NCBI GenBank assembly: GCA_025024175.1
Contig: QCXZ01000001.1
Location: 29,630,942-29,694,941 of the forward strand
Length of the DNA stretch: 64,000 bases
From: Rhyzopertha dominica
Lineage: Eukaryota; Arthropoda; Insecta; Coleoptera; Bostrichidae
Direction of reading: 5' to 3'
Below are positions 46,421-57,949 of the stretch, in pieces; positions within the stretch are counted from its first letter, which is position 1; each line of letters begins with the position of its first letter. The notes beneath the pieces are model-generated. The model was not told the DNA's origin, did no database searches, and was given only the letters and a program-made list of their open reading frames with translations. The translations under genes were made by a program, and so were the position numbers.

Positions 46421-47061
46421 TATCGCGAGCGAAACGTTTTACTTCGTCTCTCTTAATAGAAACAGCCGTAGTGCTCAAGCATCGTCAGCCAACCGGAAAC
46501 TTCAATGTAAGGAATTCTGAAGGTTCGTGCTCGCCGGACGAGCGCAATAACTGGTTAACATGACATTCTGACGTTTGGGCAATGTTCGCGAAGTTCTGGA
46601 TGGGTGAAAATGAGCTGTATTTTTATTGCCCGGGACGAGTTATTCTGTTACCATCGATTCTATGTTCAATAGACGTGTCGGGTTAGGATCTTCAATATCT
46701 GGACGGCACCTGCAGTCTCAGACTAAGAAAATGTCGATTTTCATATTACTGCATATGAATGTACTCACTAAACAATATTGAACCTAATGTAGGCGTTTCA
46801 GTTCGTCTTCGTCTTAATTTTTAAGAGTGTACTAAATAACATTTTTGGCCAATTTTTGACTAGGGACTTAACTTTATGCAAAACATTTCCAGCGTAATCT
46901 TTTCTGTAATTCCCTTTAGTTTTAAACTTCCGTCATACTCTAGAATTTTCCTTTCATTCACCTTCGTCAAAACTTCTTAGATACATATGTTCATAGTACT
47001 ACGATATACAGTATACGACCAGACCAGATAATTTTATTGTAAGTCTTTTATTTTACTGGTA

Positions 47062-48786
47062 CACTGAAAGAAAGGATTTGTTCGGCTTACTTTAAATTTA
47101 GTATTGTCAACAAATTCTATTTGTAGCTATAGCCTCAACTAAAAACTTTGTAAAGACAACGAATTATTTTTGTTGCGCAAAATATTTGTTATTAGAAGTA
47201 ATTTGTTATTAGTAGCAACAAAAACGATATTTGTTAAAATAACTTATAATTTATTAATCACAATGTGTTTGTAGTAGTTACAATAACTAATTATTTTGTT
47301 GTACGGGCAAGTTATACGTATTTAAAGTGACTGATGAACTGTTAGTTTTTCCAACACTCACTATTACTTACATGTACAGAAGTACACATACCTAATACTT
47401 ATTGAGGCAAATGCACAACATGTTGGTATAATAAGCTATACTTATTAATTTTCAATCTGGTTTATTTATAAATGAATACGGACTTACCACTCTTTGTTCA
47501 CATTTAATTTCTGAACTGCCGCACTTATGCAAATTTCATTGCAAACATGGTACAATATAATAAAACAAGACTTCATTCATGAAACATTTATTAACTAAAA
47601 GAATGTATTGCTGAAAATAAAAAATGTATATTTCCATTAGCACAAAACTTAAAGTTACGTGTCCATTGGCCGTCGTGGATATCAGTAAATATAGCGTTGT
47701 ATGAACATGTACTGGAAACGGGTAAAATAAGCAAAACGGCGCCCAGAAAACAGCACAAAGTAGGAAGCATTAACTTGCTGGGAAGTACGAAATAATAAAA
47801 AGTAACAAAGGGTACTAACAATCTGGATTTTTTACTAATACGAATGAGTCCAATCTAGATCCGGATTACTGTAGCTCTACTATAGGGCATACAAGTAATT
47901 AAAAACGCTTCAATTTGAAGCTACTCTAAAAACTCATAAGAAATAACATAAAGAATTAATTGTACTTACATTGAAAACCTCTAATTAGATTGGGATTCTG
48001 GAAACCCCATGTTTCCAAGACCTCCGCGACTAATGCACCCAGTTAAAACACGCTTCTTGAATATTGAAAAATCTATTCTACTAACATGCAGCATGAAGCT
48101 GCACTGCATGCGTCCGTACTCATGGCATGGCGTGTTTCGCTTTGTGCGAATCGGGCTGCCGATGCCGACAGAATTGCCAGTATTCTTCAGCAGTACGTCC
48201 CCATCCCCATACTCGGCAAAATGTCATCCAGACTGATAAAATGCAGATTGCTACCGCCATTACGAACACGCTAAAATCATAATTGATGGTCGTAGCATAC
48301 AATCAGATTAACATAACGAACAAAAATTCAATAAAAATAAATTCAAAGTAGTTCTGCATGAACACATACGTTATATCGTTACAACGTTTAATAAACCAAA
48401 TGTAGAGATATAGTTTTTGTCTTTGAAATTCAAAGTTGCTAAATACGAATTCTTTCTCTTTGGGGATGAATCGGCCAACCTGGCAACAACGAATGGCTTT
48501 AGCCGCATTTTCGGTTATGACCTTATATAGCAATGGCGTGATTTAAATGGTTGTGATTGGCTAGAAAATGACAACAATTTTTTTTTGTGTATGTAACTCA
48601 TTTAATTTGTTGGCTTTATCATATATATTATTTGCGGTAACAAAATTTATCTTGGTACAGGCAACAATATGATTTTAGTAAACCGAAATAACAAGGAAGC
48701 AAATGTTTGGTATAATTCTTTNCTATAACAAATTTGTCCGTAGCAAACGGAAATTTGTTGTTGTTGACAATCAACTTTTTTCAGTG
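47062..48786. mobile_element. CACTG-ended inverted-repeat element, 1.7 kb
   Basis: The left end CACTGAAAGAAAGG and the right end read inverted (CACTGAAAAAAGTTG) are flanked by TA on both sides. Further in, both arms share TTGTCAACAA...AAATTT/TATTTG...GCTA blocks, with about 30 bp absent from the right arm, and both are rich in AACAAATTTGTT-like words. Internal frames (76, 75 and 76 codons) are unassigned and no transposase was recognised. CACTR-type ends with 2-3-bp duplications occur in CACTA-type elements, but the class is uncertain. Confidence 0.5.
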
Positions 48787-49174
48787 TAATACTTTTAATT
48801 CCATCACCTTGTTCTCATAGTTCCTTTAGATGTTAAAAGTCTTCGACTATTTCTTGCGATATTTCCTGTTTTTCAAGTGACACAAATGAGTGTATTGTAT
48901 GTTGAACACAAAGATTTAGACTTATTGAATTAGAATATTTTGCATTTGCACATACCCGAAAGCGAAAGTGAGTCTGCAGTACAGTCGGTGTAATGAGTAA
49001 TGTAGCTGTCGTTGATTTTAAATCGTCTTAGGAAACTAACAAAAAATTAACAAACGCTCAACTACAGGTTCAAATATCTGAAAAAAAACAACATGTATAT
49101 ATTCCGATAAAATATTGGTTAAGGAAAATACACCCAGTAGTAAATTTATTAAAGAAGGAGTCTACTGGCCATAA

Positions 49175-50460
49175 GCGAACCATTAATAAACAGAAGAGCT
49201 AGATCGGATTATAAACATAATGAAAAACAATAAAGCACTAGGCCCAGATAGGGTTACACAATGAATTAATGAAATACGGACCGAAAATAATAAAATAAAT
49301 AAATAAAATAGTAACAAAAGCTTGGCTACTAAACGAAATGGATCACCACGGTACAAATACCTATTTCTAAAGTAAAAACCCCCATAACACAGATCGGGTA
49401 TCGAAGATTAAGGCTCTGTAACGTGGTATATAAATACTACGCACATTTTTTTATTACTTTCAGAAGTAGAAAAGTACAGGTAGTTAATGATCACATGTTC
49501 AGGGTATAGCGCATATTAGAAGGAAAATAGAGAGAATGCACAAAGATGTTTCCTATATCGATAGCATTAAAGAAAGCCTTCCATATGAAAAATCACCTCG
49601 ACTATAAAACATATCCCAATAATAAATCAACAGAACAACGAAAATATAGATACAACGACACAGTGACTTGGTCAAACAACGACGACATAAGTAAAGTAAA
49701 ACAAGGATGTCCCATATCGCCAAGAATGTTCCCAATTGTCTTAGATGACTTCAATCAAAAACCACCATGCATTTAGTTAAATTTAATAGACAAGAAGAAG
49801 AAATATAAATGCCGTTTACACTGGCTTATTGAGTGACCTGAACAGTGGTAATATAAAATGATGAAGACCCGATAAATTACAACAAAACCACAATCATGAT
49901 TAGAGAATCCTTATATGAAGGAATCGTAATGAAAGGTAATGTGTACAAAATATTAGTCCGAATTATGGCAATGACAAACAAAATGAAACATCTGGAAAGT
50001 TATATAACAAGCAAACCCAACCTCAGAGAAACAGTCAAATATATTGACATTTGTAGAAAAACCTAAACCGGTGGTTCATATTAAATTAAAAAGAAAATAA
50101 TAATATTGCCCATCATGACATAATGGAGTCAAAAATGCCGCTACTACTAAAACCACCAGAACAAACCTATAAGAAACGCATAAAGGAGTATCATACAAAT
50201 GTTGGCCAAAGCTGTTAGAGAAACCGAGACAAGCGGCAAACAGAACTTTTGAATAGAAGCATCATGGCAGAAAGTACAGAAACTTCTGTTATGAAATACT
50301 GGGTACACATCCAACGTAGAAAGCAAGATCATATTATACAAAACGCTTAAGAAATGAACGGCAATAAACTCTAATTAAGAAGACCATCTTGAAAACAACT
50401 GTAGAAAAATCATAGAGAAATCAAATAAAAAAGAAGTACTGTGGTTAGAAATTACAAAAG
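49175..50460 (+). pseudogene. Degenerate LINE reverse-transcriptase relic
   Basis: 49,195-49,260 reads IINIMKNNKALGPDRVT, the RT finger motif of non-LTR elements. 49,370-49,560 reads as the YR..RLCNV.Y block with shifts. 49,546-49,776 is an open 76-codon stretch ending VKQGCPISPRMFPIVLDD, matching the (R)QGCPLSP..F...LDD motif. Downstream (to about 50,460) fragments such as SNVESKIILYKT fit the C-terminal region. The YxDD box is not readable. It is of a different lineage from the LINE at 6.2 kb, judging by the QGCPxSP form of the motif. Confidence 0.75.
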
Positions 50461-50784
50461 GCAAGATAACGATAACCACAGTTCTTTAACGTGTAACATG
50501 TTTTTTTTTATTCCGTCACTGAAGAATTCTTCGGACTTTACCCGAACCAAGGACTTGACAGTTACCTTCACCTTATCGTCCGAGTTGTAATGATTACGCT
50601 TAAGGTCGCCTCATGAAAATGAAAATCGCAAAATCTAGAGGGTAATGGGGTATTGAAAAAAATTATTTTGACTGTATATTTTCGGATAGTTACCGAGCTA
50701 ATTTTTTCTCAGTGCATACAGACTTTAAAACGTCTCTGATGTCGAGTTTGTCTTGGTAGAGGCAGTCTGGAGCCAATAATCTTG

Positions 50785-51064
50785 CAACACGACAGCGCTT
50801 GTCCATTCACCCCGCACACCAACTGCAAAGGCTCTGCGAATCCTGAAGTTTGAAGCAATTCCACACCCTCCTTACTCCCCCAATCTTTTTCCCAAGGGAG
50901 GCCTCAATTGTAACCATTACAACTCGGTCGATGATGATGTGAAAGCAGCTGTCATATCCTGGATTCAGGAAAAGTCGGAAGATTTTTTCAGTGACGGTAT
51001 GAAAAAACTTTTAACACGTTGGGAGAAATGTGTTAACCTTACCGTTTGGTATGTTAAAAAGTAA
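50785..51064 (+). pseudogene. Mariner transposase C-terminal relic
   Basis: After a decayed QHDSAC segment (the HDNARPHTA position with the second Asp), the frame from about 50,820 reads TAKALRILKFEAIPHPPYSP, then NL. This is the mariner block that leads to the third Asp, here lost (SPDLAPSD reads SPNLFPKG). It is followed by DDDVKAAVISWIQEKSEDFF, then SDGMKKLLTRWEKC, the typical C-terminus, and a stop at 51,062-51,064. Only the last third of the gene is present. Confidence 0.88.
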
Positions 51065-53185
51065 ATTATGATTTTGAAGCTTACGAATTGTACTTTAATG
51101 TATTGCTATTTGTTTTTGTTCGTGTTTTACAAGCATGTGTGCATTACTTTCCAGCCTACTCTCGTAAAAGAACGGAATGTTATCGTGCCAACTTGGCAGT
51201 GGAAATAGTTACCATATATTTAACTAGATGGCTTTGTAGGTCTAGTTTGGAACCAAATTTATCTTCCAATGTAGTGATCGTAAAATACCAGGTCCGATAA
51301 AAGGTTATCGCTATCGAACTTGTAAAATTGTTTTGTTCTTCATACATTTTTTAATACAAGGCAATAGGAGCGTAGGAGCCATACTATTTATACATATTTA
51401 AGACGCATACATTCACCGGATCATCGTTGGCATTCTAATTAGTAGCTTCCAGCATCAACAAAGCTTATTTTATAGAGAACCGAGAACGTTGTCGCAGGTG
51501 CCCTTAGCTTTGCAATAAAGCCATCTACAAACCCTCATTTTCTTTTCGCCCCAGGTTCGACAAACATGAATTGCGGGCAGTTCTTTCTTTGTAGTCTACA
51601 TTCGTAGGATCAAAATGAGCTTGTGTTATAGTGGCTTAAATTAATGTAGACAGATGCCGTAGCAACCCAATCCTTTTCTGCATTGTTTAATACACAATTA
51701 CGCTCCAAGCATTGGAAGAGACAGTAGATTTTGGCTGCGATGTCTATACACAGCGAGGCTTCACTGAAATCGATCAGACAATAGATTGCAGGTAAATCAG
51801 TGCCTAGAATGGACATAAAACGGCTCAGTAATTGGTTTGCTCTCAACAGATAACTTGATAAGAAGTTTAACGACCTCATAATGTGGCAATTCAGTTCGTA
51901 AACAATCCTATCTAATTCGACGGAATATCAATCGTTTTTAATAAAATGAGCAGAATGAATCGCAATAAATTTATCCAGAAACAACTTGGAAGTGCGTAGA
52001 TTCTACGAATTTCTACAGAAAATTACGGAATGATGTATCGGTAGCAGCATGTTGGATGCTAATAAAGTTGTCATTTAGGATTTCTAATTGGATAATTTTT
52101 CGTTTCCTTAAGTACCATATCATATTTGCTGTTAGTGACAAGAGCTTTTTACGTATACGCATTACTAAAAGTAAGTAATTTTAATATTATTTTGCAGTAA
52201 CTAAAACATAATTCACGAATCTTGGAAGGGTGTGCTGCGAAAATTTAGCCAGTAAACAATATGTTCAGAAATTAAATAAAAATTCACGCATTGTAAGAAC
52301 TTCTTTTTAATTGCATATAACAAAATATTGAAAACTCGAGATATCTTCATTGGATGAAGATAAAATGCGTATTTCAGCTTTTTGAGAATTTTAAAATGCA
52401 ACAAGTTGTATTTCATCATCTATTATAGGAAGTAGTGTTTCATGAAGCAATTTGAGGTATATTTTGGAGGGACGTGCAAAAGCCATCAAAGCCATATTAT
52501 TTATTTTATTGAAACTGTTGGTTTTACCATCGCAAGATCACTCTTTTGGTACAGGCATTATGAGCTATTGTATAAAGGTTTGAGGTGGAATAATTTATAA
52601 TAAGAGAATAGGAAGTACTAGTTGCATTCACCATCATTTCATTTCGTTGCTGTTTCATTCCATGTTACTGAGCTTTGAGCGAGTGGAAACAATGCAGTAA
52701 TAATTCTCGTGTCTGCTAGCGCCAGCAAGACAGGTGAACGCGTTGCGACAACCGCTTTTGCAAACGCGAATCCGGCGTTAGCGAAATTAGGTTAAGGTTG
52801 GCAACGACTGCTCTAAAAGTGTATAGCACGATCGTTCAAAACGTCTTCCTCCTCAATGTGGCCATACAAGGCAGCTGAAGTATGAGCATAGCTGATGGTT
52901 GTTAGTGCAAATGCTGAATAAACACCATTGGAGTCGATGACGCTAATGCTAATTATTTCTATGAGACAGTGCAGTTCAGTGTTTGAAACAATATTTATTT
53001 ATGACGATTAAATCCAATCGAATTCTTTAAAGCCCCTATAATGCAGAAGACGTCATTGGTTCTCACTTATTTAGCACACGAAAAAGTATGACAAATACTA
53101 GTTTAAGTAGTGGCTAAAAATACAATATAATGCTACTTTACAATGATTATAAGAGATAGTTGGGTAAGCAGGCTGATATATGTCT
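51065..53185. other. Stretch without a recognised gene
   Basis: An 89-codon minus-strand frame (51,610-51,879) and a 70-codon + frame (51,088-51,300) match nothing known to me. A CpG-richer patch lies at 52,640-52,860. Confidence 0.4.
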
Positions 53186-53420
53186 GCAAAAGNGTTGGCT
53201 TTGACCGGGATCCGAACTCGGGACCTTTGAATGCCGTTGAAATTTGATGCAATCTACACTACCAAAGCCCTAGTCAGATTCGAGGTCAAAGCGGTTTATA
53301 TAGGTACATCAAAGTTTCCTGTTTGTAACACTATTGAACGCAATCTGACGTTTTTGTAGCTGAATCGTTCGTCGCTCAGTATTTTCGAGCTTCAGAGATG
53401 ACTTTTGCTATGGTGGCCAG
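53186..53420 (-). repeat. tRNA-related repeat, diverged copy of the 3.2-4.2 kb family
   Basis: On the minus strand a tRNA-like block (about 53,268-53,194) has a B-box-like AGTTCGGATCCC. The accompanying body has ATCGTTCGTCGCTCAG and TGGTGGCCAGA in the same order as the units at 3187-4171. The inverted pair GGCTTTGACC / GGTCAAAGC flanks the tRNA-like block, as GGCCTTGACC / GGTCAAGGC does in the other copies. Confidence 0.75.
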
Positions 53421-53459
53421 ACCAGTTGTACTGCTAGATTCTTCAACCAAAAACATATA

Positions 53460-54070
53460 GAACAGCAAGTTAATAGTAGTCTATACATGACTAGTTTAAT
53501 TACGAAATTTGAGGAAACGGTCTCTGTTACCAAACACATGACGGTGAGCGTTCTATTCGAAATGACGCTGTTGTAGTGGCTGTTCTTGGTCATCTTGTAA
53601 TAGATAAGAGACAGTGATAAAAATTATTAAAAAATGTTTCAGTGTACTTAATTTTACTTAGCGTTCTGGTAAATTGCCCGCATTTATGTTTAACGATGAG
53701 GTGAACGGGCATAAGTATTATTGTCGTTATTGAAATGATGCCAACCTGCACATTTTTAGTGATAGTGAAAGGCAGTTTGACTGTTGATTTGAGGTTGTTA
53801 TAGAAAACATAATTGGCCCCTTAATCTTTCAAGTACTGGAGGAAAACGTAAATCTTCAGACAATTAACTTTTTTTCAACGGGATGGAGTGTATACCTATT
53901 ATCATCTACGAGAACACGGTTTCATAGACGCCCGTTTTCCCGGTCAGTTGATAAGGTTGAGAAGTCCCATCGAATGCACAGCCAGACCGCCGGATTAAAC
54001 ACCCTTGGATATGTTTTTGCGGGGCTTTTTGATCACCACAGAAATTTTCCAAAACGTTAGACANGCTTTT
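53460..54070 (+). pseudogene. Mariner-like transposase relic, near full length
   Basis: The N-terminal helix-turn-helix region reads LITKFEETVSVT (about 53,495-53,535) and VVAVLGHL (about 53,570-53,595). It continues with an NDEVNGH block (first-Asp region, about 53,690), IGPLIFQ (about 53,810) and FFQRDGV (second Asp, about 53,875-53,895). Then come a FPGQLIRLRSPIEC block and PLDMFLRGF (about 54,005-54,030), the third-Asp box. The order and spacing match a ~200-residue core of insect mariner-like transposases. Stops and frameshifts occur throughout. It shares its N-terminal sequence with the deleted copy at 27,285-27,645. Confidence 0.85.
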
Positions 54071-54479
54071 TAAAATTGAATGTCCTATTGCATGAAAGTT
54101 GGAAGTTGACATTTTGAGCAATATCGAGAAGCCGTATATTCAGTGTCCTAAAATTGGAGCAACTGACTCATTTGATTCATTACAATAACATATGTTTAAC
54201 TTTCTAATTTCTAGAAGAATTTTTTTAATACTTTCATTTGGCCATTTAATAGCATTTTCAAAATATATCAAGTCAGGAGCACCGGATCTTTTTAAAAGAT
54301 GCTCCCGCCTATGAAAAACGCAGAAGCAAACACCTATGTCTCGCAATCGGCTGGAGAAAACGGAATAACAGTTTAATCGATAAATTTGAAATTATAAACC
54401 GCACGCGGTCGTTTATTTTCAAGGTACACTTACAAATCATTCGAAATTACGACGTAAAAAATCCCATCGCGTATTCCGT

Positions 54480-54720
54480 AATCGCTTTAAAAGGCATTAA
54501 ATTTTAAATTATCGATGTTTTGTAATTACAATGGACAGACCGTGCTGCAGGTGTAATTTATCGAATTAATTATGACAAATTAACGCAGTACGAAATTAAA
54601 TTATATATATCCGTCATTGGCGTTGATGCATCGTGTCCTCCATTAAGATAGCACGGTGCAGTTGGTTAATAGTGGTTTAATAGATTGATAATGATTCAAG
54701 CTGCTATTGATGGTGTTGTT
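54480..54720. promoter_or_regulatory. Candidate conserved non-coding (enhancer-like) block
   Basis: Dense TAAT/ATTA cores (GTAATTACAATGG near 54,520, GAATTAATTATGAC near 54,563, TTAATAGTGG near 54,667) and GATAATGATT lie in unique sequence without frames. The regulatory role is inferred from motifs only. Confidence 0.25.
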
Positions 54721-55180
54721 AATATCAGAAGGGATATATGGTGATTTTGTTTAATAACAGTGCACGCATCAGGTTTTGACGTTGGCCTTTAGCCTGCCAT
54801 AGCAGAACATCGAAATTTCGACAGGTTAACAAGCACAAGCAGCGTGGCATGATGAGAAAGCAATAACGTACATTGGAAGTTACGATCGTGATGGACACCA
54901 TCTCCGGTGTTACGAAATTCTATTTTCACATAATGCCCTCACTGATAGGCTGTAATTTCTGGAATAATTGAGTAGAAATTTTATGTCATGTTTTAGCGTG
55001 TGCTTACAGTAAATTTCCAACTGAGAACTTAGACTAAATTCATATTACATTTATATATTTGCCGAGACTGACTGCATTAGGTAACTTATCAATGTCAACT
55101 AAGAATAGTCGCAACACAGGGGTTTGATAAGATGGTTGATTATAGTCCGATCAAAATAAACATTTACCCTTGCCATTGAC

Positions 55181-55305
55181 GGTAATTTATTTATTGAGGT
55201 TTGAGCATTTAACTTCTGTATTCGTATATCCTTTGCGCGTTTTCTTCAACTGAGCTGGGGTGTCTCTATCAGCACTGAAATAAGCTATAGCTTACCGCTC
55301 AACTC
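55181..55305 (+). repeat. Dispersed repeat mosaic
   Basis: The first part (ATTTATTGAGGTTTGAGCAT) matches 34,110-34,153, and the second (GCGTTTTCTTCAACTGAGCT) matches 38,510-38,570, all on the + strand. This suggests one longer repeat, of which the other two sites keep different parts. Confidence 0.5.
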
Positions 55306-56202
55306 CACTGTACTCATGGGATTTTAGTTCATAGTGGATACTTTATTGTGTGTTTACTCCCTTCTGTATTTTCTTATTGAATAAATGAAAAACGGCAAAA
55401 GCTCATAAAGAAATAGTTTTTCCTGTTTGCATAGTATTTAGCTCCAATTTTTTCGTAATGATAATGATGTTCTAATTATGAATAGATGGTTTTGGTCTTG
55501 CGCTTTATATTTGTGATTCAAAATACATAAAAGGAGAGCTGCTGGGCATAAAACGCATCTTAAATTAGAACTTTACGAAGTACTTTCATCTGCTGAAGGC
55601 TGAAGCAGAATCCATGTTATCTTCAGGTTTTTCCTTCATTTGCTCGTACTGAGTGATGTTAGCATCACACCAGCTTACACTTAGATGTAGAATCTATATT
55701 AGGCATACTTCACTTTAAAATGTTATAAATGATTTAGTAAATCTGCCACATACCTCAACCTCAGTATTTCATACAAAAACAACCATTTTATGGAAGGTCG
55801 TCTTACAATTCATGAAAATTAACTTTTTTATCCGACTGATTATTCGTGTCGAATGATACAATAACTAGAAGGGCACTATAAAAATATCTAGGGTAGAATG
55901 AACAGCATCTCCAGGATTTAAGAGTATTGAGGATAAATCAACAGCTCACGTGAAAGGCGAAAAGCGAGATGTACAGTCTGGCAATAGTCATTATCAATTT
56001 CTTTGTGCTGAGAAAAATTGTGAATTAGTTGTAAATGGCTCATTCCAAAAGACAAAAACATTATAATATGTATGAGAACTCACTTATAACAGATAAGTTG
56101 ATTCCACGGTTAATGAAGTTATTATTAAATAACAGACTCATTGGGAAAACTCTCAGTCGGAAATGTCCTCCGTGATTCATGTACAGATAGCACTGCTCGA
56201 CA

Positions 56203-56556
56203 AAAATTTTTTCGTTTTTTGTCTTAAAATTTATTTTACGATGTTCCTGTTTATTATGTGCAAAAATGAAGAAAATATACCTTTTTCTTAAGTTTGCTTT
56301 TGTGATAGTTATTATAATAATAATACTCATTTTCAAGTTTTTATAAGAATTTTAATTAATTTTGTTATAGTAAAAAATCCCGTGAGATAAAAGTGGAGTA
56401 TTTACAGTGCCTCCAGATGGCACTCGAGTGATAAACAACAGCCAGCTGTTTTGCTACAAGTTTAGAAAACAAATTTTCGTTTTTTGTCCTAAAGCGTATT
56501 TTATGATTTTCCTGTTTGTTATGTGCAAACGTGAAGAAAAAATACCTTTTTCGTAG
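56203..56556 (+). repeat. Local direct duplication, about 88 bp, two copies
   Basis: 56,203-56,290 and 56,468-56,556 share TTTTCGTTTTTTGTC, CCTGTTTATTATGTGC (Tand G variants) and GAAGAAAATATACC with about 85% identity and 265-bp spacing. The intervening sequence is not duplicated. Confidence 0.7.
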
Positions 56557-57124
56557 TAAACTGCTTATAATGCACTGTGTACTTGATTGGTAAAGTCGTT
56601 ATTACACATAGTGCTATATTATGACTAGCACATATTTTTTTATTACGTTACAGTTTCAACTTTGACAAAGCGTTCACATGATATTATCCCATTTCAGTTA
56701 ATTGTTAGAAATGTCACAGGAAATAGTTAATGTTTATACTTTATATTTTTTTGGTTTATGTTTTTGCCATTCAAAATGTATTTACATTATATCTAAATAA
56801 TTATAAAATAAAAATAAAATGTCCAATTACTGTAAGCGATTACTTCATTTTCGAAGTCAATCTGACGTCTGTCAACATTTTGTTATTACTCTCAGTTACT
56901 GTGATTAACCTATTTGTTTTTGTCGAAAAAAAAATACATAAAATTATAATAATATAGGTGTTGTAGAAAACATTACATTACATTACTCGAGTTGTATAGC
57001 AATTAGGCTCTCGTGGAATTGCGTTACTCGCCGCCACGCGGCCCATGCGCCTACTTTCCACTTCTGCGTAATATGCTTCTTACAACTCTCCGTTATTTCG
57101 AATAGAGTTTGTCTTTGCACTTTA

Positions 57125-57625
57125 AATTAGGGTTAATGAAACAATTTATGAAACAACTGGATGAAAAGTCAGAAGTTTTTGTATTAAAAAAAATTTTTCT
57201 CTCAAGTTGTCACAAGCAAAGGTTAAAACTGGAGTTTTTGTTGGTCCGCAAATTAAAACAAAATTTTTGCGTATGAAGAATTTCCAAACTTGCTTAGTAA
57301 AGCTCAAAGAGCAAGTTGGTACAGTCAGTCTCTGGATTTGTAGGAAATAACAACAACCAAAAACTGGTTGAAAATATGTTAAAAAACTGCAAGTGCTTGG
57401 GTTGTAGGGTGTCGTTAAAACTGCATATGCTGCATGTTCATTTAGATAAATTAAAAAATAACATGAGAGCGGGAATTAGAAGACCAAGGAGAACGTTTTC
57501 ATCAAGATATTACGAACTTCGAACGTTATCAAGGCCAATACGATGAAAATATGATGGGACACTATATTTGGGGTTTATTGAGAGAAAGTACTTATGAACA
57601 TAAAAGAAATGGTAGCACTGTGCAC
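57125..57625 (+). pseudogene. Relic of a multicopy uncharacterised arthropod ORF
   Basis: In shifting frames the + strand reads LGLMKQFMKQLDEKSEVF, then LSQAKVKTGVFVGPQI, then a 76-codon open stretch from 57,316 with NNNNQKLVENMLKNCKCLGC and KLHMLHVHLDKL. A frameshift leads to FHQDI.NFERYQGQYDENMMG and YIWGLLRES. I recall this order from repetitive uncharacterised arthropod proteins in which LGC.MS.K.H.LH.HLD and ERFHQDI...YQG are conserved; I suspect a transposon origin but cannot name the family. At least two frameshifts mark it as dead. Confidence 0.6.
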
Positions 57626-57949
57626 TTATAAATTATTTTCCACTTTGATAGTGAAAATTAATGAAAAAAATAGAGAAATATATTTGTATTGTTTTATTAT
57701 AAAAAAAAATAGTTACAGATTTTTTAAAATATCATTTAAACGTCCTCCTGGACACAAAAGCAAACTTTTTCATGCCACATAATTTTTTTTCGTTCATCTA
57801 TGATCTAATCTACCAGAATATAATACTCTCACATCAAAGTCAAATTTCATGTTGACCGGTGTAGTGATAAAAAGTCAGTATTTGTATGTTAAAGATTTAT
57901 ATTTCCCGAACGAATTTCAGGATTATAGCTGTTTGCTTGTGAGGTTAAT

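Larger units (their letters stand above)
36341..47061. other. Very long gene-poor stretch
   Basis: About 10.7 kb shows no protein family I recognise. It holds a tRNA-related SINE relic (39,295-39,600), candidate recursive splice sites (38,251 and, weaker, 39,210), a dispersed repeat copy (38,510-38,570) and a possible LINE 3' end near 41,040-41,275 ending in ATAAATAATAAGAATAATAA. It also has a 73-codon + strand frame (41,331-41,552) open on both strands, and a higher-GC block at 46,200-46,640. Runs of T (42,699-42,710; 46,079-46,089) are unremarkable. Confidence 0.4.
54071..57124. other. Gene-poor stretch with regulatory-like and repeat segments
   Basis: It contains a homeodomain-motif-rich block (54,480-54,720), a dispersed repeat mosaic (55,181-55,305) and a local direct duplication (56,203-56,290 and 56,468-56,556). 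No coding similarity was recognised in the 68- to 91-codon frames. Confidence 0.4.

Noticed and set aside
50516..50735. CACTGAAG...CTCAGTG pair resembling the ends of the 47-kb element
   Set aside because: Only about 6 bp agree and the inner sequences do not match. It is probably coincidental within LINE and mariner debris.
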